From assembly GCA_029891385.1 (NCBI GenBank), contig CM057224.1, positions 29,281,005-29,345,004 of the forward strand: a stretch of DNA of 64,000 nt, read 5' to 3'. The DNA comes from Erythroxylum novogranatense. Its lineage: Eukaryota > Streptophyta > Magnoliopsida > Malpighiales > Erythroxylaceae. Positions 54,408 through 64,000 of this stretch are shown here, one piece after another. Position 1 is the stretch's first letter; each line of letters begins with the position of its first letter. Position numbers and translations under genes: made by a program. Below the pieces are notes generated by a model. The model searched no databases, was not told where the DNA came from, and worked only from the letters and a program-made list of their open reading frames with translations.

Positions 54408-55160
54408 TCAAGGTTTTGTACCTTTTACCACCCATATTTTCTTCACATTAATACATCTCCTAATACCTTTACAGGTAATTTCATTGTGACCATCATTCAA
54501 ACATCTAGCACATTTAGCAACCTTACCATCTTTGGTGAATTTTGAAATCAGTGAACAATCTCTAACAAAAGGATCATATCCTAAGCCATGTTTAGAAATT
54601 GAATATCTTTGTAAAGACAACATCTTTTCAAACTTCTCATTTCCATCAACAAATTTTCCAACAACATAAGAAAACTCTTTTCTAAGTCTATCAAGTTCAC
54701 AAGATAAATTTTCTTTTTCAGCAAGGCATGTAGAGTGGTCTTCCTTAGAGCAATCTAAATCATCAATAGTCTCATGCAAAATATTATTTTCAGCAACAAG
54801 TTCTCTTATTCTTTTTCACAATTTCTTGTTAATATCAATAGCTTCTTCAAAGTCAATTTGCAAGGCAGTAAAAGAATCTCTAAGATCTTGATCAATAATC
54901 TTTACCTCATCCTCATCATCACTTGTCATGGAGATACTTGCCATAAGAGCTAAGTTGTTTTCGTCATTGTTTTGATAAGCTTCCTCATCATCACTCCAAG
55001 TGGCTACAAGACTAGCTTTCTTTTTCCCTTTGTCATACTTATCATTTTTCTGGAAAATGGAAGAACTTTTGCATTCTCTAGCATGATGCCCTCTTTTTTC
55101 ACATTTCCAACATTCTTCATTGCTCTTCTTTTCCTCATAACTTTTGGTTTTTTTTTCCAT
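54408..55160 (-). pseudogene. Gag C-terminal half, coiled coil and zinc knuckle (element D)
   Basis: The 54816-55160 frame has CWKCEKRGHHARECKS, a CCHC knuckle, then a Lys/Asp-rich linker and helical sequence. The 54408-54779 frame continues with a helical HSTCLAEKENLSCELDRLRK region and a second Cys/His cluster (CARCLNDGHNEITC). A long coiled-coil gag tail behind the knuckle is characteristic of Sirevirus gag. One frame break lies at 54780-54815. Confidence 0.75.
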
Positions 55161-55193
55161 GGTGTACTTCTTCTTTTCGTCATTTCTTCCACC

Positions 55194-55495
55194 TCATAAT
55201 TCTCTCTTCCTATTTTTGAGTAGTCCCTTAAATTTTCTCAAGTTACTAGCATACATTGCTAGCTCTTCATCTTCTTCCTCCTCATCTAATTCTTCATCAC
55301 TTTCATCCATAGAAGAAGTGTTAGCTTTAAAAGCAATTGATTTTTGTGACTTACCTCTACCTCCTTTTGACTTAAGGATAATCTCATAATTTATGAGTGA
55401 TCCCACCAATGCATTGAATTCCAAGCGATTGAGATCTTTAGACTCCATAATTGCTGTGACTTGTGAGTCCCATTCTTTTGGCAGTGACCGTTCAA
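55194..55495 (-). pseudogene. Gag UBN2 domain, 5'-truncated (element D)
   Basis: ERSLPKEWDSQVTAIMESKD, LNRLEFNALVGSLINYEI and KSQKSIAFKA are the C-terminal half of the Copia gag domain. A strongly acidic DESDEELDEEEEDEEL patch follows. Homology ends at about 55495, where the tandem repeat starts, so the N-terminal half of gag, PBS and 5' LTR of D are gone. The frame upstream to 55523 belongs to the repeat. Confidence 0.8.
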
Positions 55496-55496
55496 G

Positions 55497-56915
55497 TAAG
55501 AAACAACTCAATGGTGGTGACAATATAGTTCTTGATTATTATCTTTCGTTAATAATATAGGATTAACCATATCATAAATCCAAATTTTTAAGAGTAACTA
55601 ACAATCTTGTCTTCTAAATCTTGATTTTCACTTACTTAACAAGGTTTAGTGATTAAATTTTTGTTAACTTACCTTACCAAGTCATTATAAAGGCTTCAAA
55701 CTGTGTAATTTAGATTTTGGAGCACATTATGTCATTTCTATATAATTAATATTACAACTTGATTCATACATTCAATCTCATTTAATCAATTATCATTTTA
55801 TCTTTTCTTTTTGTATAGAGATATGCAATTACAAAGAAAATGAGTAAGTGGTTGGTTTAAAGTTGACAATTGATTTAATATTAACATTAAGTTACAGATA
55901 GATCTCACTACCTTGTGCGCCAAGATTTATTTTATTATTTGATGTTAAGGATTAATTTATAAATGTTTTTCAAAACACTTAGACCAAATTTGAATTTTTA
56001 TAAAATTTTAGAAGTGAATACACATCTTTAGTTATTCTTAAATCATAATGCAAAAATAAAACTCTTAAAAGAATTGAAAACAAAACTTTCTAATGCCTTA
56101 ACTAAGAAGCAACCCAATGGTGGTGACAATATATTTCTTAATGGTAAGTTATAAGGTTATCTTTAATTAATTAGACTTTTAATTAAAAATTTTAATAGTA
56201 AATACATAATTTTGATTATTCTCAAAACAAAATTAAACTATCAAAACTCTTAAGATAATGGAAAAATAAATCTTTCTCATGTCTCAACTAAGAAAAACTT
56301 TATAATGGTGACAATGTAGTTGTTATGATAAGTTATAAGGTTATCTTTAATTAATTAAACTCAATATTAACATTGTCATAAATCTAATTTTTAAGAGTAT
56401 CTATCCATCCTCTTTTCTAAAACTTGATTTACCTTTACTTAAAAGGTTTAATGATCAATTTTATTAACTTACATTATCAAGTCATTTTAAAGGCTTCAAA
56501 TTGTGTAATTTAGATTATGGAGCATGATAACGTCATTTCTATTTAATTAATATTTATAACTTGAAATACATTCAATCTCCTTCAATTAATTCATATTTTG
56601 TCTTTTATTTTGTGATGAGATTTACTATTACAAAGAATATGAGTGGGTTAGTTAGTTTTAAGTTGACAATTCAATTTAAAACTAACATTGAGTCGCACTA
56701 TAGATCTTACAACTTTGTGTATCATGATTTCTTATTTTATTTTACATTAAGGATTAATTTATAAATATCAAAGCATTAAGAATATATCTGAATACTCATA
56801 AAATTTTAGGAGTGAATACATATCTTTTATAATTCTTTAAACATAAAGTAAAATATCAAAACTATTAAGAGAATGGAAAATATAAAATTTTCTAATGTCT
56901 AAACTAAGAAGCAAC
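55497..56915. repeat. AT-rich ~600 bp tandem repeat
   Basis: The line AATGGTGGTGACAATATA begins near 55509 and 56114, with a variant at about 56301. AGTCATT.TAAAGGCTTCAAA and GTGTAATTTAGATT.TGGAGCA recur at about 55681/56475 and 55705/56499. Unit 1 is 55497-56104, a shortened copy lies at 56105-56290, and the third spans 56291-56915. CACTA element H is inserted in the third unit. No coding signal. Confidence 0.75.
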
Positions 56916-56939
56916 TTACACTACAAGAAATTTTGGGAG
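56916..56939 (+). repeat. CACTA terminal inverted repeat and 3-bp target site
   Basis: TTA (56916-56918) followed by CACTACAAGAAATTTTGGGA. CACTACAAGAAA is the classical terminal repeat of plant CACTA elements, which duplicate 3 bp on insertion. The partner end is outside the window. Confidence 0.88.
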
Positions 56940-58267
56940 CAGTAAGCAACTTCTATCCTAATACAATTTCAAAAGGATTCTTCTCCATAACTAAAGATTT
57001 ATGAAAGTTAAAACAAAACTAGGCAGTATTACTGCAAGTTAAGCTATTTTCACTTATTTATATTTACATAATGTTGTAAGTATTCCTCTAATATGCCATA
57101 AATCCTGTAAATTTTGGTTATCTATTTGCGAGTTATTCTTAATGAAAAAACTTGCAATCACACTCATCAATAAAAAAAAACTTGCAATCACACTCATCAT
57201 ATTGAAAACAGATGTAAAAAATCATCGAATGAATCAAATATCTTATTCACTAATTATATCCACCAAAACGCTGAAGTGCTTCACCAAACTTTTGTACAAT
57301 AATTTTACTAAAACATCTAAGGGACATGAAGCTAGTATAGGCACAACGAATATATATTTGGAAAACTAGTTGACTAATACCATGATTGAATTCATACCGT
57401 CAACTTTTAGAAATCCATTGAGACCAACATTTGTAGTCTTTTGGCCCTTGTATATTAGGAGAATTTCTTGAATAAGTCGTGTCTATGCTTATATATTTCA
57501 AGTAGCTTACTTCATTCTTTTAATCGATATTTAGCTTATTTGAAAGCATCAGTTTCCCTAATCTCATATATTAGTTGCATCATCTTCAAACTTGAGTGTA
57601 TTGTTATTCAAATGTTTAATAAAATTTGCATATTATATGGGATAAAAATATTAGTTATATAGGGGTGAGAAATACTAGAGGATGTTTAAAAGAATAACTT
57701 AGCTCTTAGTTATAGGGAGAAGTTACCTCAGTTTTAAGGCTTAGGTATCTCACTTTTTTATATCATTAGGATCATTTTAAAAACTATTATGGAAGATGAA
57801 ATTATTAATTACATACATGGTGAGAAGCATAGGGAGAGGCCTAGAATAATTATTTGATTCATATGTGAGGAGAGAATAAAGTATGCCTCTGATTTGGAAT
57901 GTTATTAAGTAGCCTTTATTATTTAGAGGAGCTACTTTACCTTGAAAGGGTAGTTGCACAACTTGAGTTTTTACCAATTGAAGAAACCAGGTTAATAATT
58001 GAATCAAAATAAATTTAAATATATAAGGTTCTAAATGGATTCTATATCTGCATCTTGATTATTAGTGGATTGCTTCATTCTTTTTTATTACTTTAGTTCA
58101 TTATTTTATATTAGCAATTTTAGCTAGTGGTTACTTCTGTTAAATTAACCATTCTTTGTTATAATAAATAATAGAAAGACATTATTAGCAATACTTATAA
58201 TCAAATCTCTTAATGTTTTTTTTGTTATTTTTCCATACAGCTTTTCCTTTAGCTTATGGTTTCCAAT
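56940..58267 (+). other. Subterminal region of element H
   Basis: AT-rich, no supported gene. A 30-bp tandem duplication lies at 57151-57199 (CTTGCAATCACACTCATCA twice). In CACTA elements this subterminal region binds the TNPA-type protein; I see no obvious array of short motifs beyond that duplication. Small open frames at 57142-57369 and 57468-57662 match nothing I know. Confidence 0.5.
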
Positions 58268-59395
58268 TAAGGTATGACTGATTTTATTGTTGATTGTTAT
58301 TGCGCTATTATCATCTTCATCTCCGTGACATACTTCTGTAATATCTCTCTGTATATCGATTGAGGTGAGTGCTTATGCTTTTGTTAGTGGTCTCTGGCTC
58401 TTGATGAATGTGCTTGTATGTGAACTTCCCATAGTATGTTGATGAATCGTTTTTTGATGTCTTGCAATATGTGAAACTTGACAACACACATGTTGCGATG
58501 TGATTACTGGTTGAGATAAATGTGTGTTTCTTTTGCAGGGGGACCCTTATTTTTTAATGGGGTGTCCGAAATATAGGCAAAATGTTGCCGAAATTTCAAT
58601 AGGCTCCTCGTCGTAGATAATGTTTAAATTAGAACATTAGATCGTTAGTTTAATTATTTGAGGATGATAAATGTCATGCATTGAGTATAATATATCATGC
58701 CTTGCGTAATAGTTATTATAAAATAAGGTATGAAGAAATTTAATGTTGGATTTCATTGCAGCTCTATCAACTTCATCACCCGTGACATTGTGCATTGGCA
58801 GTGTCGTACTTCAGGAACATTTCTCGGCATTTGAATTAAGGTCAATGCCTATGCTGTAGTTACTAATTTTATCGCTTGATTCATGATCTGGCAATTCAAC
58901 TTCCCATTGCATGTCCCTAAACCTTTTATTGATGTCCTGCAATATGTGAAAGTTGACAACACACATGTTGGACGGAGACTGAATTTGCAGTGTGATTACT
59001 GGTTGAGATAGAAGTATGCTTCTTTTGCAGGGGGACCCTTATTTTTTAAAGGGGTGTCTGAATTATAAGAGAAATGCTGCCGAAATTTCAATGGGATTCT
59101 CGTCGTAGATGGTGTTTAAATTAGAACATGAGCGCGTTAATTTAATTATTTGAGGATGATAAATGTTTAGCATTGACTATACTATGTCATGACTTGCGTA
59201 AAATATTTCCAATGAAGGTATGACTGATTTTATTGTTGGGTTTCATTGCAGATCTATCATCTTCATAGTCTGTGACGTTCTACATTGCCCGTGACAACAT
59301 GATTCAGGAACATTTCTTTGCATTTCAATTAAGGTCAGTGGTTATGCTTTTGTTACTAATTATATTGCCTGGTTCATATGCTTGTTGCACTGACG
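58268..59395 (+). repeat. Triplicated ~470 bp leader unit of element H
   Basis: Units begin with AAGGTATGA at 58269, 58725 and 59215 (spacing 456 and 490; the third is partial). Shared lines include GCAGGGGGACCCTTATTTTTTAA (about 58538 and 59029), TGCCGAAATTTCAAT and TTGACAACACACATGTTG. Units 2 and 3 have TTTCATTGCAG (acceptor-like) and AATTAAGGTCA (donor-like) around about 85 bases, as if a non-coding exon had been duplicated. Confidence 0.8.
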
Positions 59396-59599
59396 AGAAT
59401 CAATTTGAGCCATAATTGGATGGATGCTGTGTACAATGAATATCTCTTAACCTGTAATATGGACATAATTTGATATGCTTATGTGAAATTGTATATGAAC
59501 ACCGAATTGATGAGAATAGGTTTTTACAATAACATTCAATCTTGTATGAATAGTACTTTGGAAATAGTATGATATTTAATATCCATTGAATATCACATT

Positions 59600-60784
59600 G
59601 TGGTCAACCATAATGTGATTACATATATGTCTACCATCATTCATTATGCATGTTCACAACCTGCATATATGGATGGGTCAAAGATCAGATGTCCATGTAA
59701 GAAGTGCAAGCATAAATGTTTCCTGTTTATTGATGAAGTTCAGTTGCATTTGTTGAGAAAAGGGTTTGTTCCGAACTATTACCAGTGGACCTGACATGGG
59801 GAACCCTTGGTTGCTAGCACCTCAAGGAGAATTGAAGAACATACATCTATGAACTTAAATGAGAATAACGTTGAGGATGGATATGGAAGAAATTTTGGTG
59901 GTGGGCCGGAAAACTCTTACAGGCAAATGGTGCACGATGGACTCGGTCATACATTTGAGCCAAATGGGAAAAATGTTGACGAAGAACCTAACCCATAGGC
60001 AAAACAATTTTTTGACTTACTACAGTCAGCTGACCGAGAATTGTGGACAAATTGTGAGATAATGAATCAGTTGTCATCAATTGCTCGCATATTGAACAAA
60101 AAGAGTGAAGGTCATATTTTGGATCGCAGTTTTGATAAAATTCTTGAGTGGTACAACGAATCATTGCCAGCTGATCATACAATGGTTGATAGTTTTTACA
60201 ACATGAAGAAACTTATTCGTGGTCTTGGTTTGCCTGTGGAAAAATTTGACTGTTGTCGAATCGGATGTATGTTGTATTGGGGAGACGATATGAACTTAGA
60301 ACAGTGCAAATTTTGTGGTCAACCTAGGTTTAAGCCCAGAAAACGTTCTACGAAACAGAAACTAGTTCCATGGAAGTGAATGTATTATTTTCCTCTCACT
60401 CCTAAGTTACAAAGGCTTTACGCTTCAGATGTGACTGCGTCTCACATGAGATGGCATGCTAAACACGAACAGGAAGATGGAGTAATGACCCATCTATTAG
60501 ATGCATTGGCATGGAAACATTTTAATGACACTCATGTGGAATTTGCAGCTGACAGTCGAAATGTTCAGTTGGGATTGTCAACGGATGGATTTCAACCATT
60601 TGGTCAATCTGGGCAGCAATATTCTTCGTGGCCAATTATCATAACTCCTTATAATTTTCCTCCTTGGATGTGTATGAAAGAGCCATATATGTTCTTGACA
60701 GTGATTGTCCCAGGGCCAACAAATCCGAAGCAAAAAATAGATGTGTTCTTACAGCCATTGATATCTGAATTGCAACAGCTTTAG
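59600..60784 (+). pseudogene. CACTA transposase, N-terminal half (TNP2-like)
   Basis: One frame spans this block with in-frame stops at 59792 (TGA), 59996 (TAG) and 60377 (TGA), and another at 60782. Residues 1-65 hold IRCPCKKCKHKC and LLRKGFVPNYYQW, the transposase-associated zinc-binding domain. LYWGDDMNLEQCKFCG and YYFPLTPKLQRLYAS, MRWHAKHEQEDG, then FAADSRNVQLGLSTDGFQPF and IVPGPTNPKQKIDVFLQPL define Transposase_21 (TNP2). The protein binds and cuts element ends. Single-base stops in otherwise conserved text suggest recent inactivation. Confidence 0.88.
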
Positions 60785-61341
60785 GACTATGGTGTTCAAA
60801 CTTATGATGTATCTAAGAAACAGAATTTTGTCTTTGAGCGACTTTGATGTGGACTATTAGTGACTTCCACCTTTGCCATGTTATCTGGATGGTCAACCAT
60901 TGGGACGTTAGCTCGTCCTTATTGTCATGATGATTACGATCGTTTTATCTGCCAAACGGAGGCAAAATATGTTGGTTTGATAATCACAGGAAATTTCTAC
61001 TTGCAAATCATCCGTACTGGGGAAATAAATATAAGTTTAGAAAAAATCGGACGGTAAACACCCCTCCTCCTCCGATAACATCCGGTGAAGAGGTCTTGCA
61101 AGAAATTGAGGAATTAGGGTTGCTGAAAGTAACAGAATTAGAGGTCGATGAAGTTAATTCAACCATTAGTCAGAACTTTGGTTGGTGGAAACGAAGCATT
61201 TTTTGGGATTTGCCATACTGGAAAATGAATTTGATTCGTCATAATCTAGATGTGATGCACATTGAGAAAAACATTTTTGACAACTTCTTCAATACCATAA
61301 TGAACATTGAAGGGAGGACAAAAGACAATGCAAAATCTTGA
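60785..61341 (+). pseudogene. CACTA transposase, Transposase_21 second half
   Basis: AMLSGWSTIGTLARPYC continues the domain after local frame changes at about 60785-60880. The frame at 61096-61341 then reads KRSIFWDLPYWKMNLIRHNL and DVMHIEKNIFDNF, the strongly conserved end of Transposase_21. Compared with typical members, the cysteine-rich block after GWST has Arg-Pro-Tyr-Cys. Broken by at least two frameshifts. Confidence 0.82.
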
Positions 61342-61847
61342 GCTGATTTGTAACTTTTTTGCAAAAGAAATGAGTTACATAAAGATCTTCGCACAGGTAA
61401 ATACCTAAAAGCATGTTACACTTTGGACAGGAGACAAAAGGAGCTTATATGTGAATGGTTGAAAAGTCTTAGGTTTCCTTTTGGATATGTTTCAAACATG
61501 GCTAGGTGTGTGGATCTAAAGAAGTACAAATTATTTGGGATGAAAAGTCATGATCGTCATGTATTTATGCAAAGGCTGATCCCAATTGCATTCCGGGAGT
61601 TGTTACCTTCTAAGGTATGGGAAGCTATAACAGAGTTAAGTTTGATTTTTAAAAGCTTAACCTCAATTGAAATCAACATTGGTGAAATGGAAAAACTAGA
61701 ACATGAAATTCCCGTAATTTTGTGTAAGTTAGAAGGCATTTTTCCTCCAAGCTTCTTTGACCGTATGGAGCATCTACTTGTGCATTTAGCACACGAGGCA
61801 AAACTTGCCGGTCCAGTTCAATATCGATGGATGTATCCATTTGAGAG
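61342..61847 (+). pseudogene. CACTA transposase, DUF4218-like exon
   Basis: LICEWLKSLRFPFGYVSNMA, KSHDRHVFMQRLIPIAFREL, LCKLEGIFPPSFFDRMEHL and KLAGPVQYRWMYPFER are the DUF4218 region that follows Transposase_21 in TNP2 proteins. It ends in PFER directly before AGGTAAGT at 61847, a good splice donor. A break lies near 61342-61422. Confidence 0.85.
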
Positions 61848-61926
61848 GTAAGTAGGAAAATATTACTGCAATAACCATTTACAAGCTTTGTCAACTTCTT
61901 TCTAATAAGTATTTTGCTTCTTGTAG
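61848..61926 (+). other. Intron in CACTA transposase
   Basis: GTAAGT at the left, CTTCTTGTAG at the right, 79 bp, T-rich. Joins the conserved PFER motif to YLHHLK, which are adjacent in TNP2 proteins. Confidence 0.8.
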
Positions 61927-62240
61927 GTATTTGCATCACTTGAAAAAAATGTTAAAAACAAAGCTAGAGTTGAAGGTTCCATATGTAATGCCTATTTAGT
62001 GGAGGAAGCTAGTACGTTTTGTGGGTATTATTTTGAGTCGCATGTTAACACAAGAGCAAGAAAAGTTCCTCGTAATGACAATGGGGGACGAATGAGTCAT
62101 GCTGATGGAAACTTGTCCATCTTTTCATATTCTGGACGAACATCTGGACGTGCGATAAGAAGAATGTTAATTGAGGAAGAAATTGAGGCTGCACATGGTT
62201 ATATTGTACTGAACTGTGAAGAGATTTTGCCTTTTGTGCA
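61927..62240 (+). pseudogene. CACTA transposase exon with homopolymer frameshift
   Basis: It starts YLHHLKK and, after a frame change at the seven-A run near 61943-61949, continues VEGSICNAYLVEEASTFCGY, YFESHVNTRARKVPRND. These are conserved TNP2 blocks. One missing A in the run would account for the shift. The exon ends CCTTTTGTGCA before GTAAGT at 62241. Confidence 0.8.
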
Positions 62241-62517
62241 GTAAGTTGCACATGAATATTTCTGTATTTACCTTTGTGTCATTTTCATCACTAAAAGTAG
62301 TCATTATTTATTTAGATTATACGAGACATTGTTACGGGAGATAATGTCGGGTATGACGCAGGATGATTTAAATAAAGAAGTTGGAAAACACTTTCCTCGA
62401 TGGTTTGAGAGATATGTAATTTGTCACTTACAATTCATCTTAATTATAATTTGAAGTTATATTTTCCCTTTCTCATGAAACTAAAATCTTTTCTATGCTA
62501 CATTTATTTTTGTAGGC
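62241..62517 (+). pseudogene. Two introns and a short exon of the transposase
   Basis: Intron 62241-62315 (GTAAGT to TTATTTAG). Exon 62316-62415 reads LLREIMSGMTQDDLNKEVGK and HFPRWFERY, the F-x-x-W-F block of TNP2. Intron 62416-62517 (GTAATT to TTTTTGTAG). All splice sites are canonical GT-AG and inferred from sequence only. Confidence 0.65.
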
Positions 62518-63224
62518 TTTAGAAAATCTATCGAGAACAAGATGATTTGTGATCTTGCAAAGGGACCTCTACGAACTGTTAAATCGTATCTGGTGTATTT
62601 CATTAATGGATACAAATATCATACAGAATGTCACGGACATAACATGTCAACAATAAACAGTGGGGTTTCAATACAGGGAGAAATGATGGATTACTATGGA
62701 AAAATTATTGAAATACTGGAAGTTGAATACCCTGCTTTGCCAGTCAAGCGATGTGTGATATTTAAATGTGACTTTTATGACCCGACACCAAATGTTGGAG
62801 TAAAAGTGCATAGACAATACAATTTAGTTGAAATCAATCACCGAAGAAGATTGAGACAATTTGAACCTTTCGTCTTAGCTGTGCAGGCTAAACAAGTTTG
62901 TTATATCCCTTTTCCAAGCTTACGACGAGATAAGATAGATTGGTTAGCGGTTTGCAAAGTTAAACCTAGAGGTGTTTACAAATCACATGGAAGAGGAGAT
63001 CATAGTCTTGAAAGTGAGGCGTTTCAGGAAGATGTGACTGTTATCAACGCATCTGTTACGTATGAAGATAATGAAACTTTGAAAGATCCATCAAACGAAT
63101 TTGTCGATATTCATCTGGAGAGGATGACGAGGGTCTGAGATTTGACGAGGAGCCGAAATTTGATTCTTATTCTTCTGAAGAAGAAGAAGATTGTAATTTA
63201 CCATTAAGTTTTGATAGCGAATGA
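62518..63224 (+). pseudogene. CACTA transposase C-terminal exon (DUF4216)
   Basis: FINGYKYHTECHGHNMST, NSGVSIQGE, YYGKIIEILEVEYPALPVKR, FKCDFYDPTPNVGVKVHRQY and RRDKIDWLAVCKVKPRGVY form the DUF4216 region. The frame open from 62542 to 63138 is 198 residues. A frame change near 63110-63120 leads to the natural acidic tail (EEPKFDSYSSEEEEDCNL) and a stop at 63222-63224. Confidence 0.85.
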
Positions 63225-64000
63225 CTTATGTTTGTAATTGCATATTTTAACTTAAATTTTAACATTATTTTCATTTAATTATATTATGTTAGGTATTTCA
63301 TTGAATTTCTTTGGAAAGGAATGTCGACATGGCGATTGATTCCGGACAGCAAAAATTCTTTCCGTTGGGAGGAATGTGGCAAAATTGTCCCAATCTATCG
63401 AATCAAAACTACAGAACATCTCGCTCCATCATACAGTACCAATTGTTTGCCATCTATGGTCGATCTGTTACTTGAAGGTCTTTAGTATAATCTGCACGTC
63501 GACTCTTTCCATGTTATGAACATCTAGTAATATTTTTTAAAGTTATCAAACATATTCTCATTTCATTGTCTATCTTACATGTATAAGCATCCTTTAAACT
63601 CGAAGAGGACATGTATGCCGATAAAGGTGACAGCAATGTCACGACAGCTTATAACAGAATAGGAAGATCGGGTATTGTCAACTCCTCTACTATTCCGCAA
63701 ACCTCGTCGGCAAAATCACGTATGCATTAATATATCGTTTTCGTTACTTATATGGTTTGTTAATATCACAGTTTCAACATTTCTTAACTGATTATGTTTT
63801 AGGTAGATTTGTTCCTAGTAGTAGTTCATCCGGAGAATTAGTCTTCCATTCTAAGACTGGGAACTCATTCACTGTTTCCTCAACAAGTATAGCTATAGCT
63901 TCAAAACTATTGCAAGAATGTGATCAATAACATACAGCAGGTGGACGAAGTTTCACTGTTTCCATTGGTGCGTTTGAAAAAGCGAGAGCCCTTCTCGAGA
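63225..64000 (+). other. Exon-like blocks downstream of transposase, unrecognised
   Basis: Behind an acceptor-like TTATGTTAG at 63292, a frame runs to about 63484 (RYFIEFLWKGMSTWRLIPDS, then CGKIVPIYRIKTTEH). Further open stretches lie at about 63600-63720 (MYADKGDSNVTTAYNRIG) and 63800-63930 (Ser-rich), each flanked by AG and GT signals. I do not recognise the protein. En/Spm makes its second protein (TNPA type) by alternative splicing, so a second product of the element is possible. Confidence 0.45.

Larger units (their letters stand above)
19869..55495 (-). mobile_element. Element D: Sirevirus-like Copia host element, split and truncated
   Basis: Reading the - strand from right to left gives gag (55495-54408), protease/pre-integrase (54290-53874), integrase (35695-34896), RT (34880-33800), RNase H (33780-33573 then 23741-23326), a third reading frame (22763-21495), repeated polypurine tracts and the 3' LTR (21114-19869). 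Elements C (TSD TATAC) and E (TSD AAAGG, itself carrying F) interrupt it. The 5' LTR, PBS and gag N-terminus are missing at about 55495, where an unrelated tandem repeat begins. Confidence 0.85.
56919..64000 (+). mobile_element. Element H: CACTA (En/Spm) DNA transposon, 5' part
   Basis: It comprises the terminal repeat at 56919, a 2.6 kb leader with repeats, then a + strand TNP2-type transposase gene (59600-63224) and further exon-like blocks to the window edge. The right terminal repeat is not reached. Transposase frames carry several stops and frameshifts, so as read it is not autonomous. Boundaries at the left are precise. Confidence 0.88.

Noticed and set aside
55144..55389. Poly-Ser frame on the + strand
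   Set aside because: It is the antisense of the acidic Glu/Asp tail of D gag.
57145..57201. CRISPR-like 30-bp spacing in the CACTA leader
   Set aside because: Just two direct copies with a T/A-rich joint in a plant transposon; simple tandem duplication.
1..64000. A host protein-coding gene
   Set aside because: Every coding stretch with recognisable motifs belongs to a retrotransposon or CACTA domain; the remaining frames are short, on LTR antisense strands or low complexity.

Overview
This window is plant nuclear repeat DNA, most likely from a large-genome eudicot. I see no host gene, rRNA gene or tRNA gene. The evidence is the family content: Copia and Ty3/Gypsy LTR retrotransposons primed by initiator-Met tRNA, plus a CACTA (En/Spm) DNA transposon. 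It is pericentromere-like nested repeat with mostly broken coding capacity.

Layout, left to right. (A) 1-6457, + strand: 3' part of a Sirevirus-like Copia element (integrase, RT, RNase H, an extra third reading frame, polypurine tracts, 3' LTR). (B) 6458-13728, - strand: eroded internal region, primer-binding site (PBS) and a 4.1 kb LTR of a Ty3/Gypsy element. (G) 13729-19868, - strand: an old chromovirus-like Gypsy element cut by B on the left and by D on the right. (D) 19869-55495, - strand: a second Sirevirus-like Copia element, split in three by later insertions and missing its 5' end. (C) 23742-33572, - strand: a full-length Tekay/Del-like chromovirus inside the RNase H of D, with target-site duplication (TSD) TATAC. 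(E) 35696-53873, - strand: a full-length Copia element inside the integrase region of D, TSD AAAGG. (F) 36792-46972, - strand: a full-length chromovirus inside the left LTR of E, TSD GATTT. 55497-56915 holds a roughly 600 bp tandem repeat. (H) 56919 to the window end, + strand: a CACTA transposon with its 5' terminal repeat, a triplicated leader and a broken, intron-containing TNP2-like transposase.

Insertion order can be read directly: D is older than C and E, and E is older than F. H inserted into the tandem repeat. B cuts the LTR of G, and A lies against the internal region of B.

The most interesting signals are not genes. (1) The LTRs of B, C and F share a foldable module, two hairpins closed by an outer stem, with a paired substitution between families; G has two hairpins of different sequence at the matching place. 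(2) LTRs carry arrays of 10-bp palindromes: CGTCATGACG or CGTCGCGACG in C and F, and AAGTCGACTT in D, where the same palindrome recurs in front of the third reading frame. (3) Differences between LTR pairs of C, E and F, and between the C and F polyproteins, fall again and again on CTG or CAG in one copy against CG, CCG or TCG in the other. This looks like a CHG-methylation-linked sequencing error or mutation signature, and it bears on whether the broken frames of F are real. All comparisons were made by eye; no alignment, folding or database search was run.
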